From positions 3,286,001 to 3,350,000 of the forward strand of contig NZ_CP031969.1 in NCBI RefSeq assembly GCF_003443735.1: a DNA stretch of 64,000 nucleotides, written 5' to 3'. The stretch comes from Streptomyces sp. CC0208 (GTDB lineage: Bacteria; Actinomycetota; Actinomycetes; Streptomycetales; Streptomycetaceae). The notes under the pieces are model-generated. The model had not been told where the DNA came from. It did not search any database and saw only the letters and a program-made list of their open reading frames with translations. The translations under genes were made by a program, and so were the position numbers. Shown piece after piece: positions 17,020-25,620 of the stretch (within the stretch, counting starts at the first letter, position 1; each line of letters starts with the position of its first letter).

Positions 17020-18651
17020 GTGCAAGACGATCTCATCGCCCGGGCCAGGACCTGGCTCGCCGAGGACCCCGACCCGGACACCCGCAACGAGCTCGCGGGG
17101 CTCATCGAGGCCGGAGACGTCACCGAACTCACCGCCCGCTTCGGCGGCACCCTCCAGTTCGGCACCGCCGGCCTCCGCGGCGAACTCGGCGCAGGACCGA
17201 TGCGCATGAACCGCGCGGTCGTCATCCGAGCCGCCGCAGGCCTCGCCGCGTACCTCAAGAAGCACGGCAGCACCGACGGCCTCGTGGTCATCGGCTACGA
17301 CGCCCGCCACAAGTCGGAGGACTTCGCGCGGGACACCGCCGCCGTGATGACCGGCGCGGGCCTGAACGCGGCGGTCCTCCCCCGCCCCCTCCCCACCCCC
17401 GTCCTCGCGTACGCGATAAGGCACCTCGGCGCGGTGGCCGGCGTGGAGGTCACCGCCAGCCACAACCCGCCCCGCGACAACGGCTACAAGGTCTACCTCG
17501 GCGACGGCTCCCAGATCGTCCCGCCCGCCGACGCGGAGATCGCCGCCGAGATCGACGCCATCCGCTCCCTCGACGACGTCCCCCGCCCCGACACCGGCTG
17601 GCAGACCCTCGACGACAGCGTCCTGGACGCCTACCTCGCCCGCACAGACGCCGTACTCGCCGAGAACTCCCCCCGCACGGCCCGCACCGTCTACACGGCG
17701 ATGCACGGGGTCGGCAAGGACACCCTCCTCGCCGCCTTCGCCCGAGCCGGCTTCCCCGCCCCGGAACTCGTCGCCGAACAGGCGGATCCCGACCCCGACT
17801 TCCCGACCGTCGCCTTCCCGAACCCGGAGGAGCCCGGCGCGATGGACCTCGCCTTCGCGAAGGCCGGGGAGACGGACCCGGACCTGATCATCGCGAACGA
17901 CCCCGACGCGGACCGCTGCGCGGTGGCGGTCAAGGAAGACGGCACCTGGCGCATGCTGCGGGGCGACGAGGTGGGCGCCCTCCTCGCCGCCCACCTGGTG
18001 ACCCGCGGAGTGCGCGGCACGTTCGCCGAGTCGATCGTCTCCTCCTCCCTCCTCGGCCGGATCGCCGAGAAGGCGGGCCTGCCCTACGAGGAGACCCTCA
18101 CCGGCTTCAAGTGGATCGCCCGCGTGGAGGGCCTGCGCTACGGCTACGAGGAGGCCCTCGGCTACTGCGTGGACCCCGAGGGCGTACGGGACAAGGACGG
18201 CATCACCGCGGCCCTCCTCATCACGGAGCTCGCCTCCGAGCTGAAGGAACAGAACCGCACGCTCCCCGACCTCCTCGACGACCTCGCCGTGACCCACGGC
18301 CTGCACGCCACGGACCAGCTCGCGGTGCGCGTGGAGGACCTGTCGGTCATCGCCCGGGCGATGGAGCAGCTACGCGAGCACCCGCCGACCGCGCTCGCGG
18401 GCCTGGCCATCACGAAGGCCGAGGACCTCACGCGCGGCACGGACAAGCTCCCGCCCACCGACGGCCTGCGCTACACGCTGGACGGCGCGCGCGTCATCGT
18501 CCGCCCGAGCGGCACCGAGCCCAAGCTCAAGTGCTACCTGGAGGTGGTCGTCCCGGTAGCCACCCACGCCGACCTCCCGGCGGCCCGCGCCAGGGCGACG
18601 GACCTGCTGACCGCCGTCAAGCGGGACCTCTCGGCGGCAGCCGGCATCTGA
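17020..18651 (+). CDS. Phospho-sugar mutase (phosphomannomutase/phosphopentomutase-like)
   Basis: A 543-residue alpha-D-phosphohexomutase family enzyme. The phosphoserine loop is VTASHNPPRDNGYK (Ser147), the magnesium loop NDPDADRCA (Asp294, Asp296, Asp298), the sugar loop is at GFKWIARVEG and EEALGY, and the phosphate loop is RPSGTEPKLKCYLE. Long members of this family act as phosphoglucomutase, phosphomannomutase or phosphopentomutase. Beside PNP and the DeoC set, conversion of (deoxy)ribose 1-phosphate to 5-phosphate is the likely job, as inference. The start is GTG with GAGAGG 11 nt upstream. Confidence 0.88.
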   Translation: MQDDLIARARTWLAEDPDPDTRNELAGLIEAGDVTELTARFGGTLQFGTAGLRGELGAGPMRMNRAVVIRAAAGLAAYLKKHGSTDGLVVIGYDARHKSEDFARDTAAVMTGAGLNAAVLPRPLPTPVLAYAIRHLGAVAGVEVTASHNPPRDNGYKVYLGDGSQIVPPADAEIAAEIDAIRSLDDVPRPDTGWQTLDDSVLDAYLARTDAVLAENSPRTARTVYTAMHGVGKDTLLAAFARAGFPAPELVAEQADPDPDFPTVAFPNPEEPGAMDLAFAKAGETDPDLIIANDPDADRCAVAVKEDGTWRMLRGDEVGALLAAHLVTRGVRGTFAESIVSSSLLGRIAEKAGLPYEETLTGFKWIARVEGLRYGYEEALGYCVDPEGVRDKDGITAALLITELASELKEQNRTLPDLLDDLAVTHGLHATDQLAVRVEDLSVIARAMEQLREHPPTALAGLAITKAEDLTRGTDKLPPTDGLRYTLDGARVIVRPSGTEPKLKCYLEVVVPVATHADLPAARARATDLLTAVKRDLSAAAGI

Positions 18652-18821
18652 ACCCGCCGGCCGACGGCCCCGCGTCTGAACCCGCCGACGACGCCGGACG
18701 ACCGAGCCCGCCCGCTGCGACGGGCGTCGGAACCCCTTCAGCAACGGCCCCGCACCCGACCCGTCGGCGACAGCGACGGCCGAAGCTGAACCCGCCGGTA
18801 GATGACCCCGGCAGCCGAGCC

Positions 18822-18851
18822 GAGGGGCGGCCCCCGTCCGGGCCGCCCCTC
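18822..18851 (+). terminator. GC-rich hairpin downstream of the mutase gene
   Basis: A perfect 12-bp stem (18822-18833 with 18840-18851) and 6-nt loop, followed by a C run and not a T run. It is a plausible terminator, 170 bp after the mutase stop. Confidence 0.55.
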
Positions 18852-19129
18852 CCCCGTCGGCCCACCCGCACGAACCCACCTCACCTCATCGGGTGAACTC
18901 CCCGGGACTGTTGACCCCGGCTCCACGCCCCACCCCGGCCGTCACCACGGGCCTGACGCCGCTGATCGTCCTGGCCACCTGACCCGGGCCACCCGCCGCC
19001 ACCGCACCCTCGCACTGACGACTGCGGTGCTGGGGCCGACGTGCTGGGGCGCCGACATGGCACGGTCTGGACAGGGGCCGCCGTAACCGCCCTCCACACA
19101 GGCCCCGCCCCAAGGGCACACCACGGCCC

Positions 19130-19156
19130 GACGGCACCGACGGCACCGACGGCACC
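19130..19156. repeat. Three tandem copies of GACGGCACC
   Basis: Three exact 9-bp units, just beyond the stop codon of the PH-domain gene. Probably replication slippage. Confidence 0.85.
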
Positions 19157-19166
19157 CCAGAAGGCG

Positions 19167-19841
19167 TTACCCCAACGCCGCCAGAATCGCCACAAGCACC
19201 GCCCCGGCCAGCGCCGGCCCCATGATCTCGTACGCCCACCGCACGGAAACCTCGCCCTGGGAGGCCTTCGCCTGCCCCCGGGCCTCCTGCATCTCGCGCA
19301 GTTCGTCCATGATCTTGTCGGTCTCGGCCCGCGTGGGCCCCTCCGGGACGGTCGTACGGCCGCCGAAGCCGTCCGCCTGCATGCCGCCGCCGCCGAACAG
19401 GCCGAGGCCCCGGCCGGAACCGCGGGCGTCGGACGGCCGGGCCGCCTGCCGGGCCGTCTGCCGCGCCGCCTTCTTGCGGCCGCGCAGGGAGACCGGGATC
19501 GCCCACAGCTGGTACTTCGTGCCGGACTTGACGAACACCTCGTTCGAGAAGGTGGAGCGGAACATCTCGACCTGTCCCCACGGCACCACGATCACGCGGA
19601 AGGGGTTGCGGATGCGCAGCCGGTCGTCGTTCGCGAAGACGGCCGGGCGCAGGGTGAAGGCGACCACCAGCGGTACGACGAGGATCAGGACGGCGAGGGC
19701 GAGCCACGGTGTGCGGCCGGTGCCGGAGACGACGGCGTCGATGCCCAGCCAGCCGATGATGACGAGGAGCAGGCAACCGCCGACCAGCGCCATGGGTGAG
19801 CGGTAGATGCGGTCCCTGGACTCGGGGGGTGCGGTCGTCAT
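19167..19841 (-). CDS. Bacterial PH-domain membrane protein
   Basis: A 224-residue protein with two N-terminal spans (about 17-38 and 45-63), then a PH-like beta domain (about 70-125: LRIRNPFRVIVVPWGQVEMFRSTFSNE in part), a basic/Gly-rich linker (127-165), a short helical segment with DKIMDELREMQEARGQA, and a final span (about 205-223). This is the bPH6-type architecture common in actinobacteria. Such proteins are thought to mediate membrane-associated assembly, with no enzymatic role. No operon partner is seen; the divergent deoC starts 111 bp away. Confidence 0.8.
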   Translation of the reverse strand: MTTAPPESRDRIYRSPMALVGGCLLLVIIGWLGIDAVVSGTGRTPWLALAVLILVVPLVVAFTLRPAVFANDDRLRIRNPFRVIVVPWGQVEMFRSTFSNEVFVKSGTKYQLWAIPVSLRGRKKAARQTARQAARPSDARGSGRGLGLFGGGGMQADGFGGRTTVPEGPTRAETDKIMDELREMQEARGQAKASQGEVSVRWAYEIMGPALAGAVLVAILAALG

Positions 19842-19921
19842 GAGGCCGATCCTAAGCGCCGTCCGGCCGCGTGCCTGTGCGCGGGTGCCCCTCGGAACCG
19901 GTTCTCCGGGGTGTACAGCCG

Positions 19922-19949
19922 CTACGCGCGTAGATATGCTCGTCTGGTG
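19922..19949 (+). promoter_or_regulatory. Nucleoside-regulon operator, -10 box and likely leaderless start of deoC
   Basis: CTACGCGCGTAG (19922-19933) directly abuts a TATGCT -10 box (19935-19940). The in-frame GTG at 19947-19949 lies 7 nt after the box, so the transcript can begin at the start codon. The operator would fill the -35/-10 spacer. Confidence 0.72.
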
Positions 19950-20912
19950 ACCATGCCCACCACTGCATCAGCCGCACACCCGCTCACGGACGTGACCGCG
20001 TCCGACAGCAGTCTGCGCCGGTTCCTTCACGGGCTGCCCGGCGTGGACGCGGTCGGCCTGGAGGCGCGTGCCGCCTCGCTCGGTACGCGTTCCATCAAGA
20101 CGACCGCGAAGGCGTACGCCATCGACCTCGCCATCTCGATGGTCGACCTGACGACGCTGGAAGGCGCTGACACCCCGGGCAAGGTCCGGGCGCTCGGCGC
20201 CAAGGCGGTCCGCCCCGACCCGACCGACCGGACAAGCCCCGCGACCGCGGCCGTCTGCGTCTATCCGGACATGGTGGCCGTCGCCAAGGAGGCCGTCGCC
20301 GGTTCCGGCGTCAAGGTCGCCTCCGTGGCCACCGCGTTCCCGGCCGGCCGCGCCGCCCTCGACGTGAAGCTGGCCGACGTGCGCGACGCCGTGGCCGCCG
20401 GTGCCGACGAGGTCGACATGGTCATCGACCGCGGGGCGTTCCTCGCGGGCCGGTATCTGAAGGTGTACGACGAGATCGTCGCCGTGCGCGAGGTCTGCGG
20501 TACGGCCGCCCGGCTCAAGGTCATCTTCGAGACCGGCGAGCTGTCGACGTACGACAACATCCGCCGCGCGAGCTGGCTCGGCATGCTGGCGGGCGCGGAC
20601 TTCATCAAGACGTCCACCGGCAAGGTCGCGGTCAACGCCACGCCCGCGAACGCCCTGCTGATGCTGGAGGCGGTGCGCGACTTCCGCGCCCAGACCGGCG
20701 TGCAGGTCGGCGTGAAGCCGGCGGGCGGTATCCGCACCACCAAGGACGCGATCAAGTTTCTCGTCCTGGTCAACGAGACCGCCGGCGAGGACTGGCTGGA
20801 CAACCACTGGTTCCGCTTCGGCGCCTCCTCGCTCCTGAACGACCTGCTGATGCAGCGTCAGAAGCTGGCCACCGGCCGCTACTCCGGCCCCGACTACGTG
20901 ACGGTGGACTGA
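19947..20912 (+). CDS. deoC: Deoxyribose-phosphate aldolase
   Basis: A 321-residue class I aldolase that cleaves 2-deoxyribose 5-phosphate to glyceraldehyde 3-phosphate and acetaldehyde. Evidence is the ADEVDMVIDRGAFL strand, the LKVIFETGEL segment, DFIKTSTGK with the Schiff-base lysine, and GVKPAGGIRTT with the second active lysine. Start: GTG at 19947 fits a leaderless transcript; ATG at 19953, two codons later, is the alternative and has no ribosome site. It is first in a tight unit with two aldehyde dehydrogenase genes (5-bp gap, then an 11-bp overlap) that would consume the acetaldehyde. Confidence 0.94.
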   Translation: MTMPTTASAAHPLTDVTASDSSLRRFLHGLPGVDAVGLEARAASLGTRSIKTTAKAYAIDLAISMVDLTTLEGADTPGKVRALGAKAVRPDPTDRTSPATAAVCVYPDMVAVAKEAVAGSGVKVASVATAFPAGRAALDVKLADVRDAVAAGADEVDMVIDRGAFLAGRYLKVYDEIVAVREVCGTAARLKVIFETGELSTYDNIRRASWLGMLAGADFIKTSTGKVAVNATPANALLMLEAVRDFRAQTGVQVGVKPAGGIRTTKDAIKFLVLVNETAGEDWLDNHWFRFGASSLLNDLLMQRQKLATGRYSGPDYVTVD

Positions 20913-20917
20913 TCACC

Positions 20918-22369
20918 ATGGCACCTGCATCCGCATCCGCATTCGAGTACGCCCCGGCTCCCGAGTCCCGCTCGGTCGTCGACATCGCCCCCTCCTACGG
21001 CCTGTTCATCGACGGCGAGTTCGTGGAGGCCGCCGACGGCAAGGTCTTCAAGACCGTCTCCCCGTCGACCGAGGAGGTCCTGTCCGAGATCGCCCAGGCG
21101 GGCGAGGCGGACGTCGACCGCGCGGTGGGGGCCGCCCGCAAGGCCTTCGAGAAGTGGTCGGCGCTGCCCGGCTCGGAGCGCGCCAAGTACCTGTTCCGCA
21201 TCGCCCGGATCATCCAGGAGCGCAGCCGCGAGCTCGCCGTCCTGGAGACCCTGGACAACGGCAAGCCCATCAAGGAGACCCGCGACGCCGACCTCCCCCT
21301 GGTCGCCGCGCACTTCTTCTACTACGCGGGCTGGGCCGACAAGCTGGAGCACGCCGGGTTCGGGGCGAGCCCCAGGCCCCTCGGCGTGGCCGGCCAGGTC
21401 ATCCCCTGGAACTTCCCGCTCCTGATGCTGGCGTGGAAGATCGCGCCCGCACTCGCCACCGGCAACACGGTCGTGCTGAAGCCCGCCGAGACGACCCCTC
21501 TCTCCGCGCTCTTCTTCGCGGACGTCTGCCGCCAGGCCGGCCTGCCCAAGGGTGTCGTCAACATCCTTCCGGGCTACGGCGACACGGGGGCCGCGCTCGT
21601 AGCCCACCCGGACGTCAACAAGGTGGCCTTCACCGGCTCGACGGCCGTCGGCAAGGAGATCGCGCGCACGGTCGCGGGCACCCGCAAGAAGCTCACCCTC
21701 GAACTGGGCGGCAAGGGCGCCAACATCGTCTTCGACGACGCCCCGATCGACCAGGCCGTCGAGGGGATCGTCAACGGCATCTTCTTCAACCAGGGCCAGG
21801 TCTGCTGCGCGGGCTCCCGGCTGCTGGTCCAGGAGTCGATCCAGGACGAGCTGCTGGACTCGCTCAAGCGCCGCCTGTCCACCCTGCGGCTCGGCGACCC
21901 GCTCGACAAGAACACCGACATCGGCGCGATCAACTCGGCCGAGCAGCTCTCGCGGATCACCTCGCTCGTCGAGAAGGGCGCGGCCGAGGGTGCCGAGCCC
22001 TGGTCCCCGGAGTGCGAACTCCCGTCCTCCGGCTACTGGTTCGCCCCGACGCTCTTCACGAACGTCACCCAGGCGCACACCATCGCGAGGGACGAGATCT
22101 TCGGCCCGGTGCTGTCGGTCCTCACCTTCCGCACCCCGGACGAGGCCGTCGCCAAGGCCAACAACACCCAGTACGGCCTGTCGGCGGGCATCTGGACCGA
22201 GAAGGGCTCGCGCATCCTGGCTGTCGCGGGCAAGCTCCGGGCCGGGGTCGTCTGGTCCAACACGTTCAACAAGTTCGACCCGACCTCGCCGTTCGGCGGT
22301 TACAAGGAGTCGGGGTTCGGCCGCGAGGGCGGCCGCCACGGCCTGGAGGCATACCTCGATGTCCGATAA
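20918..22369 (+). CDS. NAD-dependent aldehyde dehydrogenase
   Basis: A 483-residue complete aldehyde dehydrogenase. The cofactor region has VIPWNFPLLM and GSTAVGKEI, the general base is Glu262 in LELGGKGANIVF, and the nucleophile is Cys296 in FFNQGQVCCAGSR. The C-terminal block EIFGPVLSVLTF is present. In this operon, oxidation of DeoC-derived acetaldehyde to acetate is the most economical role, by inference. It begins 5 bp after deoC without its own strong ribosome site, which suggests translational coupling. Its last 11 bp overlap the next gene. Confidence 0.93.
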   Translation: MAPASASAFEYAPAPESRSVVDIAPSYGLFIDGEFVEAADGKVFKTVSPSTEEVLSEIAQAGEADVDRAVGAARKAFEKWSALPGSERAKYLFRIARIIQERSRELAVLETLDNGKPIKETRDADLPLVAAHFFYYAGWADKLEHAGFGASPRPLGVAGQVIPWNFPLLMLAWKIAPALATGNTVVLKPAETTPLSALFFADVCRQAGLPKGVVNILPGYGDTGAALVAHPDVNKVAFTGSTAVGKEIARTVAGTRKKLTLELGGKGANIVFDDAPIDQAVEGIVNGIFFNQGQVCCAGSRLLVQESIQDELLDSLKRRLSTLRLGDPLDKNTDIGAINSAEQLSRITSLVEKGAAEGAEPWSPECELPSSGYWFAPTLFTNVTQAHTIARDEIFGPVLSVLTFRTPDEAVAKANNTQYGLSAGIWTEKGSRILAVAGKLRAGVVWSNTFNKFDPTSPFGGYKESGFGREGGRHGLEAYLDVR

Positions 22370-23261
22370 GTCCGAGCAGCAGCGTCTGTCTGTCTTCAAG
22401 ACCTACAAGCTGTACGTCGGCGGGAAGTTCCCGCGTTCCGAGAGCGGCCGGGTGTACGAGGTGACGGACTCGAAGGGCAAGTGGCTGGCGAACGCACCGC
22501 AGTCGAGCCGCAAGGACGCCCGTGACGCGGTCGTGGCCGCGCGCAAGGCGTTCGGCGGCTGGGCCGGCGCGACGGCGTACAACCGCGGCCAGGTCCTCTA
22601 CCGTGTCGCGGAGATGCTGGAGGGCCGCAGGGCGCAGTTCGTCCACGAGGTGGCCGACGCCGAGGGCCTGTCGAAGTCCAGGGCGGCCGAGCAGGTCGAG
22701 GCGACGATCGACCGCTGGGTCTGGTACGCGGGCTGGACCGACAAGATCGCCCAGGTGGTCGGTGGCGGCAACCCGGTGGCCGGACCGTACTTCAACCTGT
22801 CCTCGCCCGAGCCGACGGGCGTGGTCGCCGTCCTGGCCCCGCAGGAGTCGTCGTTCCTGGGCCTGGTCTCGGTGCTGGCCCCGGTGATCGCGACGGGCAA
22901 CACGGCGGTCGTGATCGCTTCGGAGAGCTCTCCCCTGCCCGCCCTGTCCCTGGGCGAGGTCCTGGCCACCTCCGACGTCCCCGGAGGCGTGGTCAACGTC
23001 CTGTCGGGCCGTACGGCGGAGATCGCGGCCCCCCTCGCCTCCCACCAGGACGTCAACGCGATCGATCTGGCGGGTGCGGACGAGGTCCTCGCCAAGGAGC
23101 TGGAGATCGCGGCGGCGGACAACCTGAAGCGGGTCCTGCGTCCACAGCCTGTGGACGACTGGACGGCGACTCCGGGCATCGACCGTCTGACGGCGTTCCT
23201 GGAGACGAAGACGGTGTGGCACCCGACGGGATCGCTGGGCGCGTCCGGGTCGGCGTACTGA
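22359..23261 (+). CDS. Short aldehyde dehydrogenase homologue lacking the catalytic core
   Basis: A 300-residue protein homologous to the cofactor-binding half of aldehyde dehydrogenases (KLYVGGKFPRSESGR, then APQESSFLGLVSVLAPVIATGN). No ELGGK glutamate and no GQxC cysteine are present; the frame passes from GADEVLAKELEIAAAD into a short tail ending ETKTVWHPTGSLG. It is therefore unlikely to oxidise aldehydes alone. It overlaps the complete enzyme gene by 11 bp and keeps an intact frame, so a structural or regulatory partner is more likely than a decayed gene. The terminator at 23273 closes the operon. Confidence 0.85.
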   Translation: MSDKSEQQRLSVFKTYKLYVGGKFPRSESGRVYEVTDSKGKWLANAPQSSRKDARDAVVAARKAFGGWAGATAYNRGQVLYRVAEMLEGRRAQFVHEVADAEGLSKSRAAEQVEATIDRWVWYAGWTDKIAQVVGGGNPVAGPYFNLSSPEPTGVVAVLAPQESSFLGLVSVLAPVIATGNTAVVIASESSPLPALSLGEVLATSDVPGGVVNVLSGRTAEIAAPLASHQDVNAIDLAGADEVLAKELEIAAADNLKRVLRPQPVDDWTATPGIDRLTAFLETKTVWHPTGSLGASGSAY

Positions 23262-23272
23262 GCCCCTGAAGC

Positions 23273-23318
23273 CGGAGAGCCGCGCTTCCCACCGTCCGGC
23301 GGGAAGCGCGGCTCTCCG
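23273..23318. terminator. Bidirectional terminator between convergent genes
   Basis: A perfect 18-bp stem (23273-23290 with 23301-23318) and a 10-nt loop fill the gap between the deoC operon and the opposing secreted-protein gene. Confidence 0.85.
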
Positions 23319-23323
23319 CCGTG

Positions 23324-23719
23324 TCAGTTGCTCAGCAGTCCCGCCACCTGCCCCACCACCGGCATGCTCCCGATCGACTGTGCCTGCGCGACCGGTCCGG
23401 TCAACGCCTGCGACGTCAGCGGCTGGAAGTCCGCCAGCTGGGTCCCCACCCCGTTGTCCAGCGGGTCCACTCCCGTGCCCGCCAGCGGGTTCGGCTTGAG
23501 GCCGGCGACCGGGCCGGCGACGTAGCCGACCGTGCCGGTGAGGGAGCGGAGCCCGGACTGGGGATCGATGTTGCCGAGCGAGGTGGGCCGGGTGTGCAGC
23601 ACGTCGACCACCGGCTCGGTGGCCGCGGCGGCCGCTCCGGCGCCTGCGCCGAGTGCGACACCCGCGGCGGCGAGAGCGGTGAGCGTGCGCTGGGCGGTCG
23701 GGTTCGCGTGTCGGGCCAT
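23324..23719 (-). CDS. Small secreted Ala/Gly-rich protein
   Basis: A 131-residue protein with a signal peptide: polar residues 1-10, an Ala/Gly hydrophobic core 13-33 and an AAAAA-T cleavage zone. The mature part is rich in Gly, Pro, Val and Leu with no cysteine and no known domain. It contains repeated PVAG/GPVA-type tetrapeptides and ends VVGQVAGLLSN. It resembles in style the second small secreted protein at 29547-29903. A cell-surface role is a guess. The ATG at 23719 follows AGGTGG. The gene faces the deoC operon across a terminator. Confidence 0.75.
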   Translation of the reverse strand: MARHANPTAQRTLTALAAAGVALGAGAGAAAAATEPVVDVLHTRPTSLGNIDPQSGLRSLTGTVGYVAGPVAGLKPNPLAGTGVDPLDNGVGTQLADFQPLTSQALTGPVAQAQSIGSMPVVGQVAGLLSN

Positions 23720-23848
23720 CGTTTCTGCCACCTTTTCCGTGCACTGGGTAAGCATGTCGACACGAAGGGTAGTTGAGGTGTGACGCACGCTTCAAAGCCA
23801 ACCCGCGGGGTCGATGAACAGCGGGTGAATGCCTCACACTGGTGTCCC

Positions 23849-24484
23849 GTGAGTTCCCAACCGCCCATACCGACGCGAGTCGTGCTGCTCTGCGGCCCCT
23901 CCGGCTCCGGCAAGTCCCTTCTCTCGGCCCGTTCCGGTCTTCCGGTCCTCCGGCTCGACGACTTCTACAAGGAGGGCGACGACCCGACACTGCCGCTGGT
24001 GGCGGGGAGCTCCGACATCGACTGGGACCACCCCGGATCGTGGGACGCGGACACCGCGGTGGCGGCGATCGTCGACCTGTGCCGCACGGGCCGTACGAAG
24101 ATCCCGGTCTACGACATCTCGCTGAGCGCCCGCACCGGCGAGGAGGCGGTCGAGATGGGCCGGACCCCGCTGTTCATCGCGGAGGGCATCTTCGCCGCCG
24201 AGATCGTCACCCGCTGCCGGGAGCTCGGTGTGCTGGCCGACGCGCTGTGTCTGAGCCGGGGTCCGGTGCGCACGTTCCGCCGCCGGTTCCTGCGGGATCT
24301 GCGCGAGGGCCGCAAGTCCGTGCCCTTCCTGCTGCGCCGCGGCTGGCGGCTGATGCGCCGGGAGCGCTCGATCATCGCCCGCCAGACCGCGCTGGGCGCC
24401 CACCGCTGCGACAGGGACGAGGCCCTCGGCCGCCTCGCCGCCGCGGCAGCGGGCCGCCGGCCGGCGGCGACTCCGGCGGCCTGA
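23849..24484 (+). CDS. Uridine kinase-like P-loop kinase
   Basis: A 211-residue P-loop NTPase with Walker A GPSGSGKS (about residues 15-22), LRLDDFYKEGDDPTLP with the substrate-side acidic pair, and DIDWDHPGSWD, all typical of the uridine/cytidine kinase family. It should phosphorylate pyrimidine nucleosides in salvage, matching the nucleoside theme of the window, though it lacks the CTACGCGCGTAG operator. A CACACT box 8 nt before the GTG and no ribosome site suggest a leaderless start. A longer frame from 23780 is not supported. A terminator follows at once. Confidence 0.85.
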   Translation: MSSQPPIPTRVVLLCGPSGSGKSLLSARSGLPVLRLDDFYKEGDDPTLPLVAGSSDIDWDHPGSWDADTAVAAIVDLCRTGRTKIPVYDISLSARTGEEAVEMGRTPLFIAEGIFAAEIVTRCRELGVLADALCLSRGPVRTFRRRFLRDLREGRKSVPFLLRRGWRLMRRERSIIARQTALGAHRCDRDEALGRLAAAAAGRRPAATPAA

Positions 24485-24505
24485 GTCTCCGCTGAGCACA
24501 CAGCA

Positions 24506-24546
24506 AAGCGGGACTGGACGGACCCCCCGGCCCGCCAGTCCCGCTT
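24506..24546 (+). terminator. Terminator after the uridine kinase-like gene
   Basis: A perfect 12-bp stem (24506-24517 with 24535-24546) and a 17-nt loop, followed by CTTGG. It lies between the kinase gene and the end of the convergent sigQ gene. Confidence 0.75.
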
Positions 24547-24647
24547 CTTGGTGCTTCCCCAGGTCCCCGTTGTTCCCCCCCACGGGTACCGGCCCCCCAG
24601 CCGGTACCCCTGGTCCCCCGTTCCCCCGTGTCGTGCTTCCCCCACCC

Positions 24648-25391
24648 TCAGGCGACGAGCTCCCCGAAGGCGTTCTCCTCGTCACGGCCGAAGCTGAGGA
24701 CCTCGTCCTCGCGCAGGCGGCGCAGGGACCGCCAGATGCTGGACTTCACCGTGCCGACACTGATGTCGAGGATCTCCGCGATCTCCGGGTCGGTGCGGCC
24801 CTCGTAGTAACGAAGGACCAGCATCGTGCGCTGGAGTTCGGGAAGCCGGGCGAGCGCCTGCCACAGGACCGCGCGCAGTTCGGTGCCGCGCATCGCGTCC
24901 GTGTCGCCGGGCGTCTCCGGCAGTTCCTCGGTCGGGTACTCGTTCAGCTTGCGGCGGCGCCACGCGCTGATGTGCAGGTTCGTCATGGTGCGGCGGAGGT
25001 AGCCCCCGACCGCGGCCTTGTCACTGATCCGGTCCCACGCCCGGTACGTCGAGAACAGCGCGCTCTGGAGCAGGTCCTCGGCCTCGAAGCGGTCACCGGT
25101 CAGGTGGTAGGCGGTGGCGTACAGGGAGGCGCGGCGCTCCTGGACGTAGGCGGTGAACTCCGCCTCCGACAGCGAACGACGCTCCCCCGAGCCCTCCCTG
25201 TACGACGATCCCCCGTGCGTTTCCCCCGTGCTGGTGTCAACCACCGACATGTACGCGGTGTGCTGACGCCCGGTGCCGCGAGCGCACCCCCGCCCGCTCA
25301 CGGCACCGGACTTCTCGGAACCCCGCCCCCCGTTCACGTCGTGCAGGCGCGTGATCACTGCGCTGGTGATGTTGCTGTGCAGCGTGCTCAT
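24648..25391 (-). CDS. sigQ: SigE-family RNA polymerase sigma factor SigQ
   Basis: A 247-residue ECF sigma factor. Region 2 runs about residues 78-145 (ASLYATAYHLTGDRFEAEDLLQ, then TMTNLHISAWRRR) and region 4 about 180-235 (LPELQRTMLVLRYYEGRTDPE, EILDISVGTVKSSIWRSL). It is divergent from afsQ1, the arrangement known in S. coelicolor, where SigQ and AfsQ1/AfsQ2 jointly tune antibiotic production with glutamate as nitrogen source. The first 47 residues are poorly structured, and a start at Met48 is possible. The AfsQ1 box at 25499 lies in its promoter region. Confidence 0.9.
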   Translation of the reverse strand: MSTLHSNITSAVITRLHDVNGGRGSEKSGAVSGRGCARGTGRQHTAYMSVVDTSTGETHGGSSYREGSGERRSLSEAEFTAYVQERRASLYATAYHLTGDRFEAEDLLQSALFSTYRAWDRISDKAAVGGYLRRTMTNLHISAWRRRKLNEYPTEELPETPGDTDAMRGTELRAVLWQALARLPELQRTMLVLRYYEGRTDPEIAEILDISVGTVKSSIWRSLRRLREDEVLSFGRDEENAFGELVA

Positions 25392-25498
25392 CTCGCGCCC
25401 CCCGTCGTGGACTTCCGGTGTTCGGCTTGCTCAGGCGGTGGCTCCTTGCCTGTGCCGAGAACTCTGCCAACGCACCTTCATGGCCGTGTCCGCCGACT

Positions 25499-25514
25499 GT
25501 CACAGACCTGTCAC
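25499..25514. promoter_or_regulatory. AfsQ1 binding site GTCAC-N6-GTCAC
   Basis: Two GTCAC half-sites (25499-25503 and 25510-25514) with a 6-nt spacer match the published GTnAC-n6-GTnAC AfsQ1 consensus exactly. They lie between divergent sigQ and afsQ1, as in S. coelicolor, so phosphorylated AfsQ1 should control both. Confidence 0.85.
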
Positions 25515-25620
25515 AGGGATCCGTCTCAGGAATTGCACAGCGGACCCACGGACGGGTGCCGTACGGACTGCGTGTCCCCACAGGTCGTACCGCACCCCCT
25601 CCATGGGCCAGAATGAGCCC

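Larger units (their letters stand above)
18652..19166. other. 515-bp intergenic stretch without a supported gene
   Basis: Between the mutase (+) and the PH-domain gene (-) no frame shows protein-like composition. The left part repeats TGAACCCGCCG three times (near 18649, 18677 and 18786), echoing the end of the mutase gene. A hairpin (18822-18851) and a 9-bp tandem repeat (19130-19156) are the only other structures. Confidence 0.7.

Noticed and set aside
16532..17209. Plus-strand frame through the PNP-mutase intergenic repeats
   Set aside because: Repeat-derived, Pro/Arg-rich, and it overlaps the true mutase start in another frame.
18881..19195. Minus-strand frame of 104 codons after the mutase gene
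   Set aside because: Trp/Gly/Arg-rich sequence with a tandem repeat at its start; no domain and no ribosome site.
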